In this document: one piece after another, positions 36,359 through 45,552 of the stretch
Layout of the letters: the number at the start of each line of letters is the position of its first letter
Position numbering within the stretch: the first letter of the stretch is position 1
NCBI GenBank assembly: GCA_020633315.1
Contig: JACKDV010000027.1
Location: 1 to 64,000, forward strand
Source of the DNA: Myxococcales bacterium
Lineage (GTDB): Bacteria > Myxococcota_A > Polyangia > Nannocystales > Nannocystaceae
DNA: 64,000 nucleotides
Direction of reading: 5' to 3'
The notes under the pieces: model-generated
The model's input: only the letters and a program-made list of their open reading frames with translations
Told to the model about the DNA's origin: nothing
Database searches by the model: none
Made by a program: the position numbers and the translations under genes

Positions 36359-37399
36359 ATGCGCCCCTGGATCGTGCTGGCCGTGCTCGCCCTCGGCTGT
36401 GATCATCGCGATGCGCCCGTGGCCTCGCCCGGGCTCGCCGAGCCGCTGGCCTGTCGGGCCCAGCTCGATCCCGAGGAGCTGCTGCCTCCCGATGCGCTGA
36501 TCGTGGGTCACTACGACATGGCCCGCGAGCGTCGCTTTGCACCCGAGGTCTCCAAGGCGGACGCCGCGGGCCCGCGCGCGCTGGTCCCCAGCTCCACCGC
36601 CGAGGCGGCGCGCCTGGTGTGGGTGGGGCTGGCGGCGGCCTGCGAGCTCGACGAGGACTTCTTGGAGGGCGCGTGGGTGGCCATGGATCGCGAAGAGGAG
36701 GTCACCGTGGTGCTGAGCGGGGAGGGGATCGGCGGCGAGCGAGAGCTGCGCTGCATCCAGCGTAGGCTCGCGCGCTACCAAGCGGAGCTGCTCGATCCCG
36801 AGGCCATCGTCGCGGACGGCTGCGGCCTCCGCCTGCGCGGCGACGACTGGGAGGGCTTCGCTCCCCACGACGACCTGCTGGTGGTCGGCACGGCCGAGGC
36901 CGTGGCGAAGGCCCGCCTGGCCTGGAGCTCCGGCCGGGGCTCGCCGCCCCGCCACCTGCTGCCGGGTCGACGCTCGCGCTCGACCTACGTGTGGGCGGCG
37001 GTCGACGTCGCCGCCCTGCTGTCGCCCGAGGAGATCGATCGTGCCTTGCGCGAGGCGAGCACCGATCCCACCCCGTTCATCGATCTGCGCACGGTGGAGC
37101 TTGAGGCGAAGCTGGGGCGACGCTACTCCCTGCACCTGGGGGGTCGCTTCGGCAACGAGGCCGACGCCCGCGGGGCCGCGGCCGCGATCCAGGCCCTGCT
37201 CGACGCGCCCCCGCCCCGCCTGCCCGGCTGGGCGATCGAGATGCTCGAGCGCGTGGAGCTCGAGCACGAGGACGCCGCGGTGGAGGTGAGCGTCACGCTC
37301 CAGCGCCGTCGTGCCCACGAGCTGGGCCTGCTCCCCGAGCAGACCGAGGCCCGCCAGGCCCCGGCGCTGCCCTGGCTGCTGCTGGCCCTGGGCGACTGA
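36359..37399 (+). CDS. Lipoprotein, function unknown
   Basis: 346 residues. MRPWIVLAVLALGC is a compact lipoprotein signal; an in-frame GTG lies 12 bases upstream. The mature protein is predicted mixed alpha/beta with Cys near residues 32, 94, 132 and 152. A block such as DALIVGHYDMARERRFAPEV and later TYVWAAVDVAALLSPEEIDR suggests a soluble, folded domain, but no family is recognised. The gene ends 2 bases from the end of the convergent GST gene. Confidence 0.72.
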   Translation: MRPWIVLAVLALGCDHRDAPVASPGLAEPLACRAQLDPEELLPPDALIVGHYDMARERRFAPEVSKADAAGPRALVPSSTAEAARLVWVGLAAACELDEDFLEGAWVAMDREEEVTVVLSGEGIGGERELRCIQRRLARYQAELLDPEAIVADGCGLRLRGDDWEGFAPHDDLLVVGTAEAVAKARLAWSSGRGSPPRHLLPGRRSRSTYVWAAVDVAALLSPEEIDRALREASTDPTPFIDLRTVELEAKLGRRYSLHLGGRFGNEADARGAAAAIQALLDAPPPRLPGWAIEMLERVELEHEDAAVEVSVTLQRRRAHELGLLPEQTEARQAPALPWLLLALGD

Positions 37400-37401
37400 C
37401 G

Positions 37402-38004
37402 CTACGGGTGGGTGCTGGCCACGCTCTCGCGCGTGCCGAGCACCTCTACCAGCCGCACCAGCGCGGGGTGTCGCTCCACGGGGTAGGTGTTGCGGAAGAC
37501 CATCCACTGCAAGGCGGTGCACAGCCCGATCTCGGCGAGCCCGAGCTGCTCCGGGTCGAAGCGATCGGCCCGCGCCTCCAGCCACGACAGGGCGCTGGCG
37601 GCCCGCTCGTGCTGCTTGGTGAGGTAGGCCGAGCTCTCGGCCGTCAGCCCGTCCTTGGCCAGGTAGAAGGTGTTGAGCAGCCCGTCGAGGGCGCCGTCGG
37701 TCACCTGGCGGAGGTTGCTGCGCTCGAGATCCTCGGGGCCGTGGGGACGCAGCGGGCCGGGCCCGTAGCGATGCAGCAGGGTCTCGGTGATCACCCGCGA
37801 GTCGAACAGCGGCTGCCCGTCGAGCTCCAGGGTGGGCACCTTCCAGGCGGGGTTGACCGCGCGCATGGCCGCCTGTCCCTCGTCGCTCGCCGTGTCGATG
37901 CGCTCGTAGAGCAGGCCGAGCTCGTGGGCCACGATCCGCACCCGGCGGACGTAGGGGGAGGTGGTGGTTCCGAACAGGCGCAGCGTGGGCACGGCCGAGA
38001 GCAT
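37402..38004 (-). CDS. Glutathione S-transferase family protein
   Basis: 200 residues. The N-terminal thioredoxin-like domain reads LRLFGTTTSPYVRRVRIVAH with a Ser/Thr in place of the usual Cys, followed by NPAWKVPTLELDGQPLFDSR (cis-Pro and the glutathione gamma-Glu-binding DSR). The C-terminal helical domain continues to residue 200. Likely conjugates or reduces small electrophiles using glutathione; the substrate is unknown. The start is the Met giving MLSAVPTLRLFG; a longer frame extends upstream. The wecB gene runs divergently, 63 bases away. Confidence 0.85.
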   Translation of the reverse strand: MLSAVPTLRLFGTTTSPYVRRVRIVAHELGLLYERIDTASDEGQAAMRAVNPAWKVPTLELDGQPLFDSRVITETLLHRYGPGPLRPHGPEDLERSNLRQVTDGALDGLLNTFYLAKDGLTAESSAYLTKQHERAASALSWLEARADRFDPEQLGLAEIGLCTALQWMVFRNTYPVERHPALVRLVEVLGTRESVASTHP

Positions 38005-38066
38005 GCCACGCCCGGCGGGCTCGTGGGCTCGCTCCGCGCCGGGCGGGCGTGCTACCACTGCCGTCG

Positions 38067-39167
38067 ATGAGCAAGCACCGGCCCCGGCTCATGATCGTCA
38101 TCGGGACCCGCCCCGAGGCGATCAAGCTCGCGCCGGTGACCCTCGCCGCCATGCACGACGGTCGCTTCGAGCCGTGCGTGGTGCGGACCAGCCAGCACCG
38201 CGAGATGCTCGACCAGATGATCGAGCACTTCGCGCTGCCGGTGGCGGTCGACCTCGACATCATGCGTCACGACCAGGACCTCGCCCAGATCACCACCGCG
38301 GCGCTCGAGGGCCTGTATCGCACCATCGCCGAGCGGAGGCCGGCCTGCGTGGTGGTGCAGGGCGACACCACCACCACCTTCTGCGGGGCGCTGGCCGCCT
38401 TCTACCACCGGATCCCCGTGGCCCACGTGGAGGCGGGGCTGCGCACCGGCGATCGCTTCCAGCCCTTCCCCGAGGAGATCAACCGGCGGCTCACCGGTCA
38501 GGTCACCGACTTCCACTTCGCGCCCACCGAGGGCGCGCGCTCCAACCTACTGCGCGAGGGCGTGCCCGCATCGCGGATCTGGGTCACCGGCAACACGGCG
38601 ATCGATGCCCTGCAGATCACCCTCGCGCGCGGGGCCGGGCTCGCGAGCCCGCCGGGCCGGCGCCTGCTGGTCACCGCCCACCGCCGCGAGAACCACGGCG
38701 CGCCGATGGCCGCGATCTGCGACGCCCTGCTGCGCCTGATGGAGCGCTTCGACGACCTGAGCGTGCGCTTCCCCGTGCACCTGTCGCCGCGGGTGCGCAG
38801 CACCGTGTTCGAGCGCCTGCGGGGGCACCCGAGGATCGCGCTCGAGGAGCCGCTGGGCTACGCCGACTTCGTGCGGGCGATGGCCGAGTCCACCCTCATC
38901 CTCTCCGATTCCGGCGGCGTGCAGGAGGAGGCGCCCTCGCTGGGCAAGCCGGTGCTGGTGCTGCGCGAGACCACCGAGCGCCCCGAGGCGGTGGAGGTGG
39001 GCGCGGCGGTGCTGGTGGGCACCGATGCCGATCGCATCGTGAGCGAGGTGTCGCGCCTGCTCGAGGACGCGGCCCGCTACGAGCGCATGGCCAGCGCGGG
39101 CAACCCCTTCGGCGACGGCACGGCCGGCCGCAGGATCGTGGAGCTGCTCGCCGACGAGCTGCTCTGA
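38067..39167 (+). CDS. wecB: UDP-N-acetylglucosamine 2-epimerase (non-hydrolysing)
   Basis: 366 residues. Interconverts UDP-GlcNAc and UDP-ManNAc for cell-envelope or exopolysaccharide synthesis. Conserved blocks: IVIGTRPEAIKLAPVTLAA, VVVQGDTTTTFCGALAAF, VAHVEAGLRTGDRF with FPEEINRRLT, LLVTAHRRENHG and LSDSGGVQEEAPSLGKPVLV with the catalytic carboxylates. The start used is the second Met, closest to the Rossmann strand. It stands alone: no glycosyltransferase or ManNAc dehydrogenase is adjacent, so the end product is not indicated. Confidence 0.93.
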   Translation: MSKHRPRLMIVIGTRPEAIKLAPVTLAAMHDGRFEPCVVRTSQHREMLDQMIEHFALPVAVDLDIMRHDQDLAQITTAALEGLYRTIAERRPACVVVQGDTTTTFCGALAAFYHRIPVAHVEAGLRTGDRFQPFPEEINRRLTGQVTDFHFAPTEGARSNLLREGVPASRIWVTGNTAIDALQITLARGAGLASPPGRRLLVTAHRRENHGAPMAAICDALLRLMERFDDLSVRFPVHLSPRVRSTVFERLRGHPRIALEEPLGYADFVRAMAESTLILSDSGGVQEEAPSLGKPVLVLRETTERPEAVEVGAAVLVGTDADRIVSEVSRLLEDAARYERMASAGNPFGDGTAGRRIVELLADELL

Positions 39168-39197
39168 GCGGGTCCGGGCGCGGCGGGGCGGCGGCGC

Positions 39198-39791
39198 TCA
39201 GGCCTTGGCCGTGGGCTTGGCCTTGCTGACCGGGAAGAACTGCCCGCCCACCACGCGCTCGTCCTCGCTGCCGCTGGGGGTCTCGCCCAGGTAGACCTCC
39301 ACGTGGGCCTCGATCACCTCTTGCCCCCGATCCTCCACCCACGAGTTGCGCTCGGCCACCCAGGCCGCGACCGCCTGCTTGGCCGCCTCGGTGATCTCCC
39401 GCGGGTCGTTGGCATCGCCCGAGGAGTAGCCCTCGTCGCGGTGCCAGCGGATCGCCTTGACGCGGTTGGGGTCGGCCTGGAGCTGGCGCTCCATCTCCTC
39501 CCGACTGCGTCGCTCCCACTCGGCCTGCTCCTGCTGCATGCGCTCGGCCATGCGGCGGTCGTCCTCGGCGCGGAGCTCCGCCTGGAAGGCCTGCTCCTCG
39601 GCGGTGTAGGGGCGCATCGCGTCGCGCATGGCCTCGCGCTGCCGGGGGCTGAGGTCCTCCGAGAGCAGGCCGAGCACCTCGGTGAAGTCGGGGCGCTGGC
39701 CCAGCCACGTCACCGCGTCCTCGAAGCTGTCGAGGGTGGCGACCAGGGTCTCGCCGGTCTTCATCTGTCGGACCTTCATGTCGATCTTCAT
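39198..39791 (-). CDS. Helical hypothetical protein
   Basis: 197 residues, not recognised. It begins MKIDMKVRQMKTGETLVATL (a possible beta start) and has a long charged helix at about 70-110 (AEERMQQEQ-like: DDRRMAERMQQEQAEWERRS), then a part with VIEAHVEVYLGETP near residue 164. There is no signal peptide, so it is likely cytoplasmic. A GGAG sequence about 9 bases before the ATG supports the start. It converges with wecB, whose stop lies 30 bases away. Confidence 0.65.
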   Translation of the reverse strand: MKIDMKVRQMKTGETLVATLDSFEDAVTWLGQRPDFTEVLGLLSEDLSPRQREAMRDAMRPYTAEEQAFQAELRAEDDRRMAERMQQEQAEWERRSREEMERQLQADPNRVKAIRWHRDEGYSSGDANDPREITEAAKQAVAAWVAERNSWVEDRGQEVIEAHVEVYLGETPSGSEDERVVGGQFFPVSKAKPTAKA

Positions 39792-39932
39792 GGGCGTGCT
39801 CCGAGGGGTCGTGCCAGTGAAACCCGGGGGGCTCCGTGACGCAAGGGCGAGCGGGAACGCGGCCGGCGAGCGCCTCGCTCCGCGCGTGGGAGCCGGGGGC
39901 GGGCAGTCGCGAAGGCGCGCGTCCGTCGGCGA

Positions 39933-40808
39933 TCAGTAGATGAAGGCGTCGTTGCCGTTGGTCACGGTGACCAACAGGATCGTGTCCGCGGTGATCTCGG
40001 GCGGCAGCCCGGCGTACGCGGTCATGATGCTCTGCGCGTGCATGTCGGCGTAGGCGATCACATGGAGGATCTGCTTGACCCACGCGTCGCGCGGCGCCAC
40101 GTTGGCCGTGCTGGCCAGGATGTCCTCGAGCTTGCCGGTGATCAGCGACTCGGCCTGCATCACCGTGTAGGGATCCTCGAAGGGGAAGCCCACGGCCCGG
40201 GTCACGCTCACCCCCACCACCAAGCCGTCGATCTCCACCAAGATGTCGGTCTTGGTGCCCATGTCGTCGAGGTAGACGATCTCGCCCTCGGTCGCGAGCA
40301 GGTGGGCCCCCTCGCAGCGGGCGAGCACCTCGAAGGCGATCACCTCCGAGTGCAGAGAGCTGCCCCCGAGGTTGCCCGCGTCGTAGACCTGCTGCCCCTC
40401 GGGGGTGAGCCGGTCGTAGTCGAAGCCGAGGTCGCGGAAGTCGATCGAGCTCTCGAAGGTGAAGGGCGAGGGCGAGCTCAGCTCCATCGCGTCGATGAGG
40501 CCGCAGTCGCCCATGATCTCGCCCAGGCCCGCGCCGCCCCCCGTGGAGCCGTCGTCGCTGCTCGCCTCGCCGGTGGAGCCCGCGGTGGCGCCCGTCGAGC
40601 CGGTGGCGGGGCCCGTGCTGCCGTCGTCGCCGGTGGTGCCGTCGGCAGGACCGGTGGAGCCCGCGGTGGTGCTGGTGTCGGTGGCCGGCGCGGGGCCGGT
40701 GCTCGCCGTCGTGGTGGTCCCCGAGTCGGTCGAGCCGCCCTCGTCGTCGCCGCTGGGGCAGGCGAGCAGCAGCCCGCTCAGCCAGATCGTGATCCACCGT
40801 GCCCGCAT
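39933..40808 (-). CDS. Lipoprotein with a possible nuclease-like alpha/beta domain
   Basis: 291 residues. MRARWITIWLSGLLLAC is the signal peptide and lipobox; an in-frame GTG lies 9 bases upstream. A Thr/Gly/Ser linker covers about 20-95. The C-terminal 180 residues form an alpha/beta domain with TKTDILVEIDGLVVGVSVTR, TVMQAESLITGKLEDILAS and a last strand TILLVTVTNGNDAFIY. The order of strands and helices, with an Asp early and a charged residue after a beta strand, loosely recalls PD-(D/E)xK nuclease folds, but the ExK triad is not clear. The function is therefore left open. Confidence 0.65.
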   Translation of the reverse strand: MRARWITIWLSGLLLACPSGDDEGGSTDSGTTTTASTGPAPATDTSTTAGSTGPADGTTGDDGSTGPATGSTGATAGSTGEASSDDGSTGGGAGLGEIMGDCGLIDAMELSSPSPFTFESSIDFRDLGFDYDRLTPEGQQVYDAGNLGGSSLHSEVIAFEVLARCEGAHLLATEGEIVYLDDMGTKTDILVEIDGLVVGVSVTRAVGFPFEDPYTVMQAESLITGKLEDILASTANVAPRDAWVKQILHVIAYADMHAQSIMTAYAGLPPEITADTILLVTVTNGNDAFIY

Positions 40809-40890
40809 CGTGCTCACGCCCCCGAGCTTGGCGCGGGCAGCCCCGCACAGGCAAGGGCGAGGCGGGAGCCGGGCGCCCGCTCGAGCCCGG

Positions 40891-41724
40891 CTAGCTCAGC
40901 GCTCGCGGTCGGCCCGCGCGAGCCCAGGCGGCGCGGTGCTCCACGTGCAGGTACCAGGGCTGGAGCTGGTTGCGCAGGTCCACGGTGAACGACTGGGCGG
41001 TGTGCGGCAGCAAGGCGACCCGGGCCTGCAGGTAGGTGTGCCAGTAGACGATCTGCGTGTGCTCGTAGGCCTGCAGCAGCTCGAGGGTCTCGTGGGGCGC
41101 GGCGTGGAGCGTGCGCTCGGCCTGGCGCATCGCCAGCCACGGCTCCCACGACGCCTCCTCGCACAGCGCGTGCACGCAGCCGCGCTCCAGCATGCGCACG
41201 CGGGGCCCCGGCTCGTAGGTCATGCGGGTGCCGCAGCTCGGGCAGCCCACCTCGGTCGGTCCGAAGGTGGCGGGGATCGGCGTGCGGGCGCCACAGCAGG
41301 GGCAGCTCATTCCCGAGGGGGCGTCTCGCAGCGCGCGGACCCAGCGGATGCGGGCCGCCTCGGCGAACACCCGCAGGCGCGTGTGCTCGAGGCGGACCTC
41401 CATGCGGTCCTGCAGCGCCTCGAGCTCGTAGCGGGCGTAGGTGATCGCATCGTCGTCCGCCCCCAGCGAGCGCAGGCGCGGGCCGAACTGGTCGTTCCAG
41501 GCGTCGGCGAGGCAGGTGGCCAGGTCGGAGGCCCGCGCGTGGGCGGTCACCCACGCCCCGCTCATCGCCTCGGCCTCGTCCGCGTCCTCCACCAGCAGCG
41601 TGGCGCAGGCGTGCTCCACCTCGGCGAGGATCTCGTCGAAGCGCTGCTCGAGCTGCAGCTGGAACTGCTGCCAGAGCTGCCGAACGGCGGCGATGCGAGG
41701 GTCGGGAGCGTGGAAGTCGAGCAC
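40891..41724 (-). CDS. Hypothetical protein with an internal zinc ribbon
   Basis: 277 residues. The first 120 are helical (DPRIAAVRQLWQQFQLQLEQ); a zinc ribbon lies around residues 138-165 (SCPCCGARTP, then VGCPSCGTRM), and the rest is again helical with many Trp, Tyr and His. The start is a GTG because the longer frame upstream is Pro/Arg-rich and reads like non-coding GC-rich DNA. No signal peptide; likely cytoplasmic. Family not recognised. Confidence 0.6.
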   Translation of the reverse strand: MLDFHAPDPRIAAVRQLWQQFQLQLEQRFDEILAEVEHACATLLVEDADEAEAMSGAWVTAHARASDLATCLADAWNDQFGPRLRSLGADDDAITYARYELEALQDRMEVRLEHTRLRVFAEAARIRWVRALRDAPSGMSCPCCGARTPIPATFGPTEVGCPSCGTRMTYEPGPRVRMLERGCVHALCEEASWEPWLAMRQAERTLHAAPHETLELLQAYEHTQIVYWHTYLQARVALLPHTAQSFTVDLRNQLQPWYLHVEHRAAWARAGRPRALS

Positions 41725-42017
41725 GGGCGGCCTCGGTGGGTGAAGGGGACGGACGGCCCCGCGGGGCGGGGCGAGGCGAGGGGAGCCGGGAGGCCCCGTG
41801 GGGCGTCCGTGTGGGTCGAGACGGTGGTCGCGCTCCCAAGCGGGAGCAAGTCGGGTGCCAGCCCCGAGGACGTGGAGATCACGGAGCTTTTTCGGAGGCC
41901 GCCCGATGGTTGGGATCAGCGGGACGCGCGGCCTGCCCAACTTGGGCAAGGCGCCTTGCTCGACATGGGCGCGAGCACGGACCCCTGCGTCGGAGCGCGC
42001 TACCCTGGAGCCTCGCC

Positions 42018-42670
<653 letters not shown>

Positions 42671-42674
<4 letters not shown>

Positions 42675-43330
42675 GCGAGTGGTCGTCGCCCTTCCCCGAC
42701 GGCGTGGCCTTCGTTGCCGTCGATCCCGAGGTGCTCTCGCACGACGCCGCGCACCCGGACGAGCTCGCGCAGCTCAGACCGCGGGTGGTGGATCGGCGCC
42801 GCCGCGAGTTCGTGCTCGGTCGGATCGCGGCCCGGCGTGCAATCGAGGCGCTGGGTCACGCGCCGCGGCCGGTGCTCGTGGGTCCCCAGCGCGAGCCCCA
42901 GTGGCCGCCGGGGCTGCGCGGCTCCATCACCCACTGCGGCGACATGGCGGCGGCGGCCGTCGCCGAGGCCTCGATCACCGAGGGCCTCGGCCTCGACGTC
43001 GAGGACTCGCGGAGGATCACCCCCGACGTCGAGGCGATGGTCACCGACGCGAGCGAGCGGCGCTGGAGCGCGGGCGATCCCCTGCGGGTGGCGATGCTGT
43101 TCTCGGCGAAAGAGTCGATCTTCAAGGCGTTCTACCGCCTGCGCGGCGAGCTGTTCGGCTTCGAGGCGGTGCGGCTGCGCGCGACCCCGGAGGGTCTGCG
43201 GGCCACCCTGCGCGAGCGCTTGGGTCCCGACCATCCCGCGGGCGCGGTGGTCGAGGTGGGCTGCGTGCGGCGGGGACCCCTGGTGATGACCTCGGTCCTG
43301 CTCCCCGGTCGCGCTCAGCCCTCCGGGTAG
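42671..43330 (+). CDS. 4'-phosphopantetheinyl transferase (EntD/Sfp-like)
   Basis: 219 residues. Transfers the phosphopantetheine arm of CoA to a carrier-protein serine. The core motifs are GLDVEDSRRI (metal-binding Asp and Glu, about 99-108) and MLFSAKESIFKAFYRL (about 140-155), with the family's earlier GSITHCGDMAAAAV. Close in size to EntD/Sfp. Such enzymes activate polyketide or nonribosomal peptide synthases, or fatty-acid carriers. No synthase lies in the window, so its partner must be elsewhere. Translationally coupled to msrA (ATGA). Confidence 0.88.
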
Positions 43331-44358
43331 GGCGTGCACTCGACTTCCTGCACCGTCTCCACGATCGCGTCGCCCAGGCTCAGGGTGCCGTTGGTGATCC
43401 CGTCGATCAGGTACACCGAGCCGCCGGTGGCGGTGGGGATCGCCGGCTGCCCTCCGCTCCAGTCGCCGAACCACCCGGCGGACACGTTGGTGGGGAAGAA
43501 GATGCTCCCGCCCACCGTCGCCGCGAAGGCGGCCACCCGCACCTCCTGCCCCTGCAGCGCGGTGACCGTCTCGTCGTAGCTGTGCTCCACCGCGATCCCG
43601 TCGAGCACCGCCGGCGCCTCCGACATGGTGTCGTCGGTCGCGTGGATCACCAGCCGCAGGGTGGTCTGGGCCGGCCGCCACTGGAAGTCCTGCGCCGCGT
43701 GCCACAGCGCATCGAGGCTGTTCTCGGGGAAGGTGGTGTTGGTGCCCCCGTGGATCTGCGGCTCGGCGAAGCTGGTGGTGAAGGTCTTCCAGGTCTGGAA
43801 CTCGGCCTGGAGCGACGCGATGTCCTCGAAGGGCACGCCCATGTCCACCACCTCGTAGTCGTCCACGAACACCACCAGGCCGTAGCGCGGGTTGGCGCCG
43901 ACCGACTGCAGGGCCGCGTCCACCTCGGCCATGTCGGCCAGCAGCGCGTCGAAGAAGAAGGTCATCGTGGTCGAGACGTCCATCGTGAACACCACGTCCA
44001 CGTCCTGCTCGCAGGTGTCGAGCGGGATGTCGTTGGCGCCCACGTCGAGCTTGATCCCGTCGTCGCTCGCGTCGCCGGGGGTGGTGTCGGCCGCGGTGCT
44101 GCCCCCGTCCGCCCCGGTGGTGGGCCCGGGCCCGTCGTCGGGATCGCCCTCCACGCACAGGCCCGAGCGGCACTCGAGCCCCTCGTCGCAGAAGCCCCCC
44201 TGCGTGCAGGGGCAGGTCTCCGCGCCGATCGGACAGGTGCCGCCGGTGTCGTCGAAGGGGGAGCCCTCGTCTCGGGGCTCGGTGCAGCTCATCGCCAGGC
44301 CCAGGCTCAGGCCCGCCACCGAGGAGAGCAGCGGCCACGCTCGTCGCGATCGTCCCAT
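43315..44358 (-). CDS. VWA-domain lipoprotein
   Basis: 347 residues. Signal peptide ending GLAMSC, then a Cys module (CPIGAETCPCTQGGFC ... CRSGLCVEG) shared with two other lipoproteins here, a Thr/Gly/Asp linker, and a VWA domain opening VDVVFTMDVSTTMTFFFDAL. The MIDAS motif is DVSTT, i.e. Asp-x-Ser-x-Thr rather than the standard DxSxS, so metal binding may be altered. Its end overlaps the convergent PPTase gene by 16 bases. A TATACT box lies 7 bases upstream of the ATG. Confidence 0.8.
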   Translation of the reverse strand: MGRSRRAWPLLSSVAGLSLGLAMSCTEPRDEGSPFDDTGGTCPIGAETCPCTQGGFCDEGLECRSGLCVEGDPDDGPGPTTGADGGSTAADTTPGDASDDGIKLDVGANDIPLDTCEQDVDVVFTMDVSTTMTFFFDALLADMAEVDAALQSVGANPRYGLVVFVDDYEVVDMGVPFEDIASLQAEFQTWKTFTTSFAEPQIHGGTNTTFPENSLDALWHAAQDFQWRPAQTTLRLVIHATDDTMSEAPAVLDGIAVEHSYDETVTALQGQEVRVAAFAATVGGSIFFPTNVSAGWFGDWSGGQPAIPTATGGSVYLIDGITNGTLSLGDAIVETVQEVECTPYPEG

Positions 44359-44365
44359 CGCGGCC

Positions 44366-44371
44366 AGTATA
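44366..44371 (-). promoter_or_regulatory. -10-like box TATACT
   Basis: TATACT matches the -10 consensus well (five of six) and lies 7 bases before the ATG of the VWA lipoprotein gene. Confidence 0.55.
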
Positions 44372-44437
44372 GGTCGATGGCGAACGCGCTTGGGCGTGCG
44401 AGGCAAGGGCGGGACCGAGCGCCGTTCCGCCGCGCCC

Positions 44438-45031
44438 TCAGGTCTCGCCGAGGTCGAGCCACTGGCGCCCCTTGGTGCGCGGAGCGTAGGCGCGCAGCGC
44501 TGCGAGCATCGCCGCGGGCTCGTCCGCGTGCAGCAGCAGCGCCCGGTTCTCGGGTCGCAGCAGCCCGTCGCGCACCGCTCGATCGAGCCAGGCCAGCAGC
44601 GCTCCGTAGTAGCCGTCCACGTCGAGCAGACCGATGGGCTTGTCGTGGATCCCCAGCTGGGCCCAGGTGGTCACCTCCGCGACCTCCTCGAGCGTGCCGA
44701 AGCCCCCGGGCAGCGCGATGAAGGCGTCGCTCAGCTCGAACATGGTGGTCTTGCGCTCGTGCATCGAGCCCACCTCCACCAGGTGGGTGAGCCCGCGGTG
44801 GGGGATCTCGCGGGGGAACAGGCGAGTGGGGATCACCCCGGTCACCGCTCCGCCGCCGGCCATCACCGTGTCGGCGACCAGGCCCATCAGGCCCACCGTG
44901 CCGCCGCCGTAGACCAGCTCGATGCCCTCGGCCACCATCAGCTCGCCCAGGCGTCGGGCGGCGGTGGTGATCGCCGCGTTGGTCCCGGGCGACGAGGCAC
45001 AGTAGACGCAGAGGCGCTGGATCTCGCTCAC
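44438..45031 (-). CDS. LOG-family cytokinin riboside monophosphate phosphoribohydrolase
   Basis: 197 residues with the LOG motifs: MHERKTTMFELSDAFIALPG with GGFGTLEE right after it, and an early VYCASSPGTNAAI and YGGGTVGLMGLVAD. Members cleave nucleoside 5'-monophosphates to the base and ribose 5-phosphate; many bacterial versions act in purine salvage rather than making cytokinin. The start is GTG; a TAGCGT box lies 6 bases upstream. It is short and single-domain, as usual for the family. Confidence 0.88.
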   Translation of the reverse strand: MSEIQRLCVYCASSPGTNAAITTAARRLGELMVAEGIELVYGGGTVGLMGLVADTVMAGGGAVTGVIPTRLFPREIPHRGLTHLVEVGSMHERKTTMFELSDAFIALPGGFGTLEEVAEVTTWAQLGIHDKPIGLLDVDGYYGALLAWLDRAVRDGLLRPENRALLLHADEPAAMLAALRAYAPRTKGRQWLDLGET

Positions 45032-45071
45032 CCGCGGACGCTAACGCGGCCACGCGCCCGAGGCCAGGCGC

Positions 45072-45401
45072 TCAGCCCAGCAGCTGCTCGAGCAGCTCGA
45101 AGCTCTCCTGCTCCTTGGGATCGATCACGCCGTCGGCGGCGAACACCGCCCGCACTGCCTCGAGGAACAGCTCGCGGTGCTGCCGGGGCACGCGGGTGGG
45201 ATCGACGTCCTCGGGGGGCGGGGGGCTCCGCAGCCAGCGCTCGATCGACGCGCGATCCGCCTCGAGGTCGAGCGTCTTGATCAGCCGCTCCACGACCTTC
45301 TTCTCGTCGTCCTGGACCTCGAGGTCGGCCCAGGCAGCCGAGCACACGAACCGCATCAGGCGGAGACGATCTTCGCGAGAGAGCTCGGCGACGGCGTCCA
45401 T
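45072..45401 (-). CDS. TerB-like helical protein
   Basis: 109 residues predicted as a helical bundle with the TerB-type repeat EVQDDEKKVVERLIKTLDLE and AADGVIDPKEQESFELLEQL, where an Asp-x-x-x-Asp/Glu pattern (DGVIDPKE) may bind metal. Members are linked to tellurite resistance and other stress roles; no other ter gene is here. The first helix (RLRLMRFVCSAAWADL) completes the fold. An AACCT-type box (TAACCT, 7 bases upstream of the ATG) resembles the window's other short-leader promoters. Confidence 0.72.
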   Translation of the reverse strand: MDAVAELSREDRLRLMRFVCSAAWADLEVQDDEKKVVERLIKTLDLEADRASIERWLRSPPPPEDVDPTRVPRQHRELFLEAVRAVFAADGVIDPKEQESFELLEQLLG

Positions 45402-45552
45402 GGACCGCAGGTTATCACGGAGGGCCCCACGGGGAAGCTCGAGTCGCAGGGGGCCCCTGGGCGGCGAATGACGGCCCGCACGGCCCGCGAGGCCGAGCCC
45501 CCGGGCGCACGGGCCCTCGCGGGGCGCCGGGCGAGCGTCTCCGTGCGGGGGG

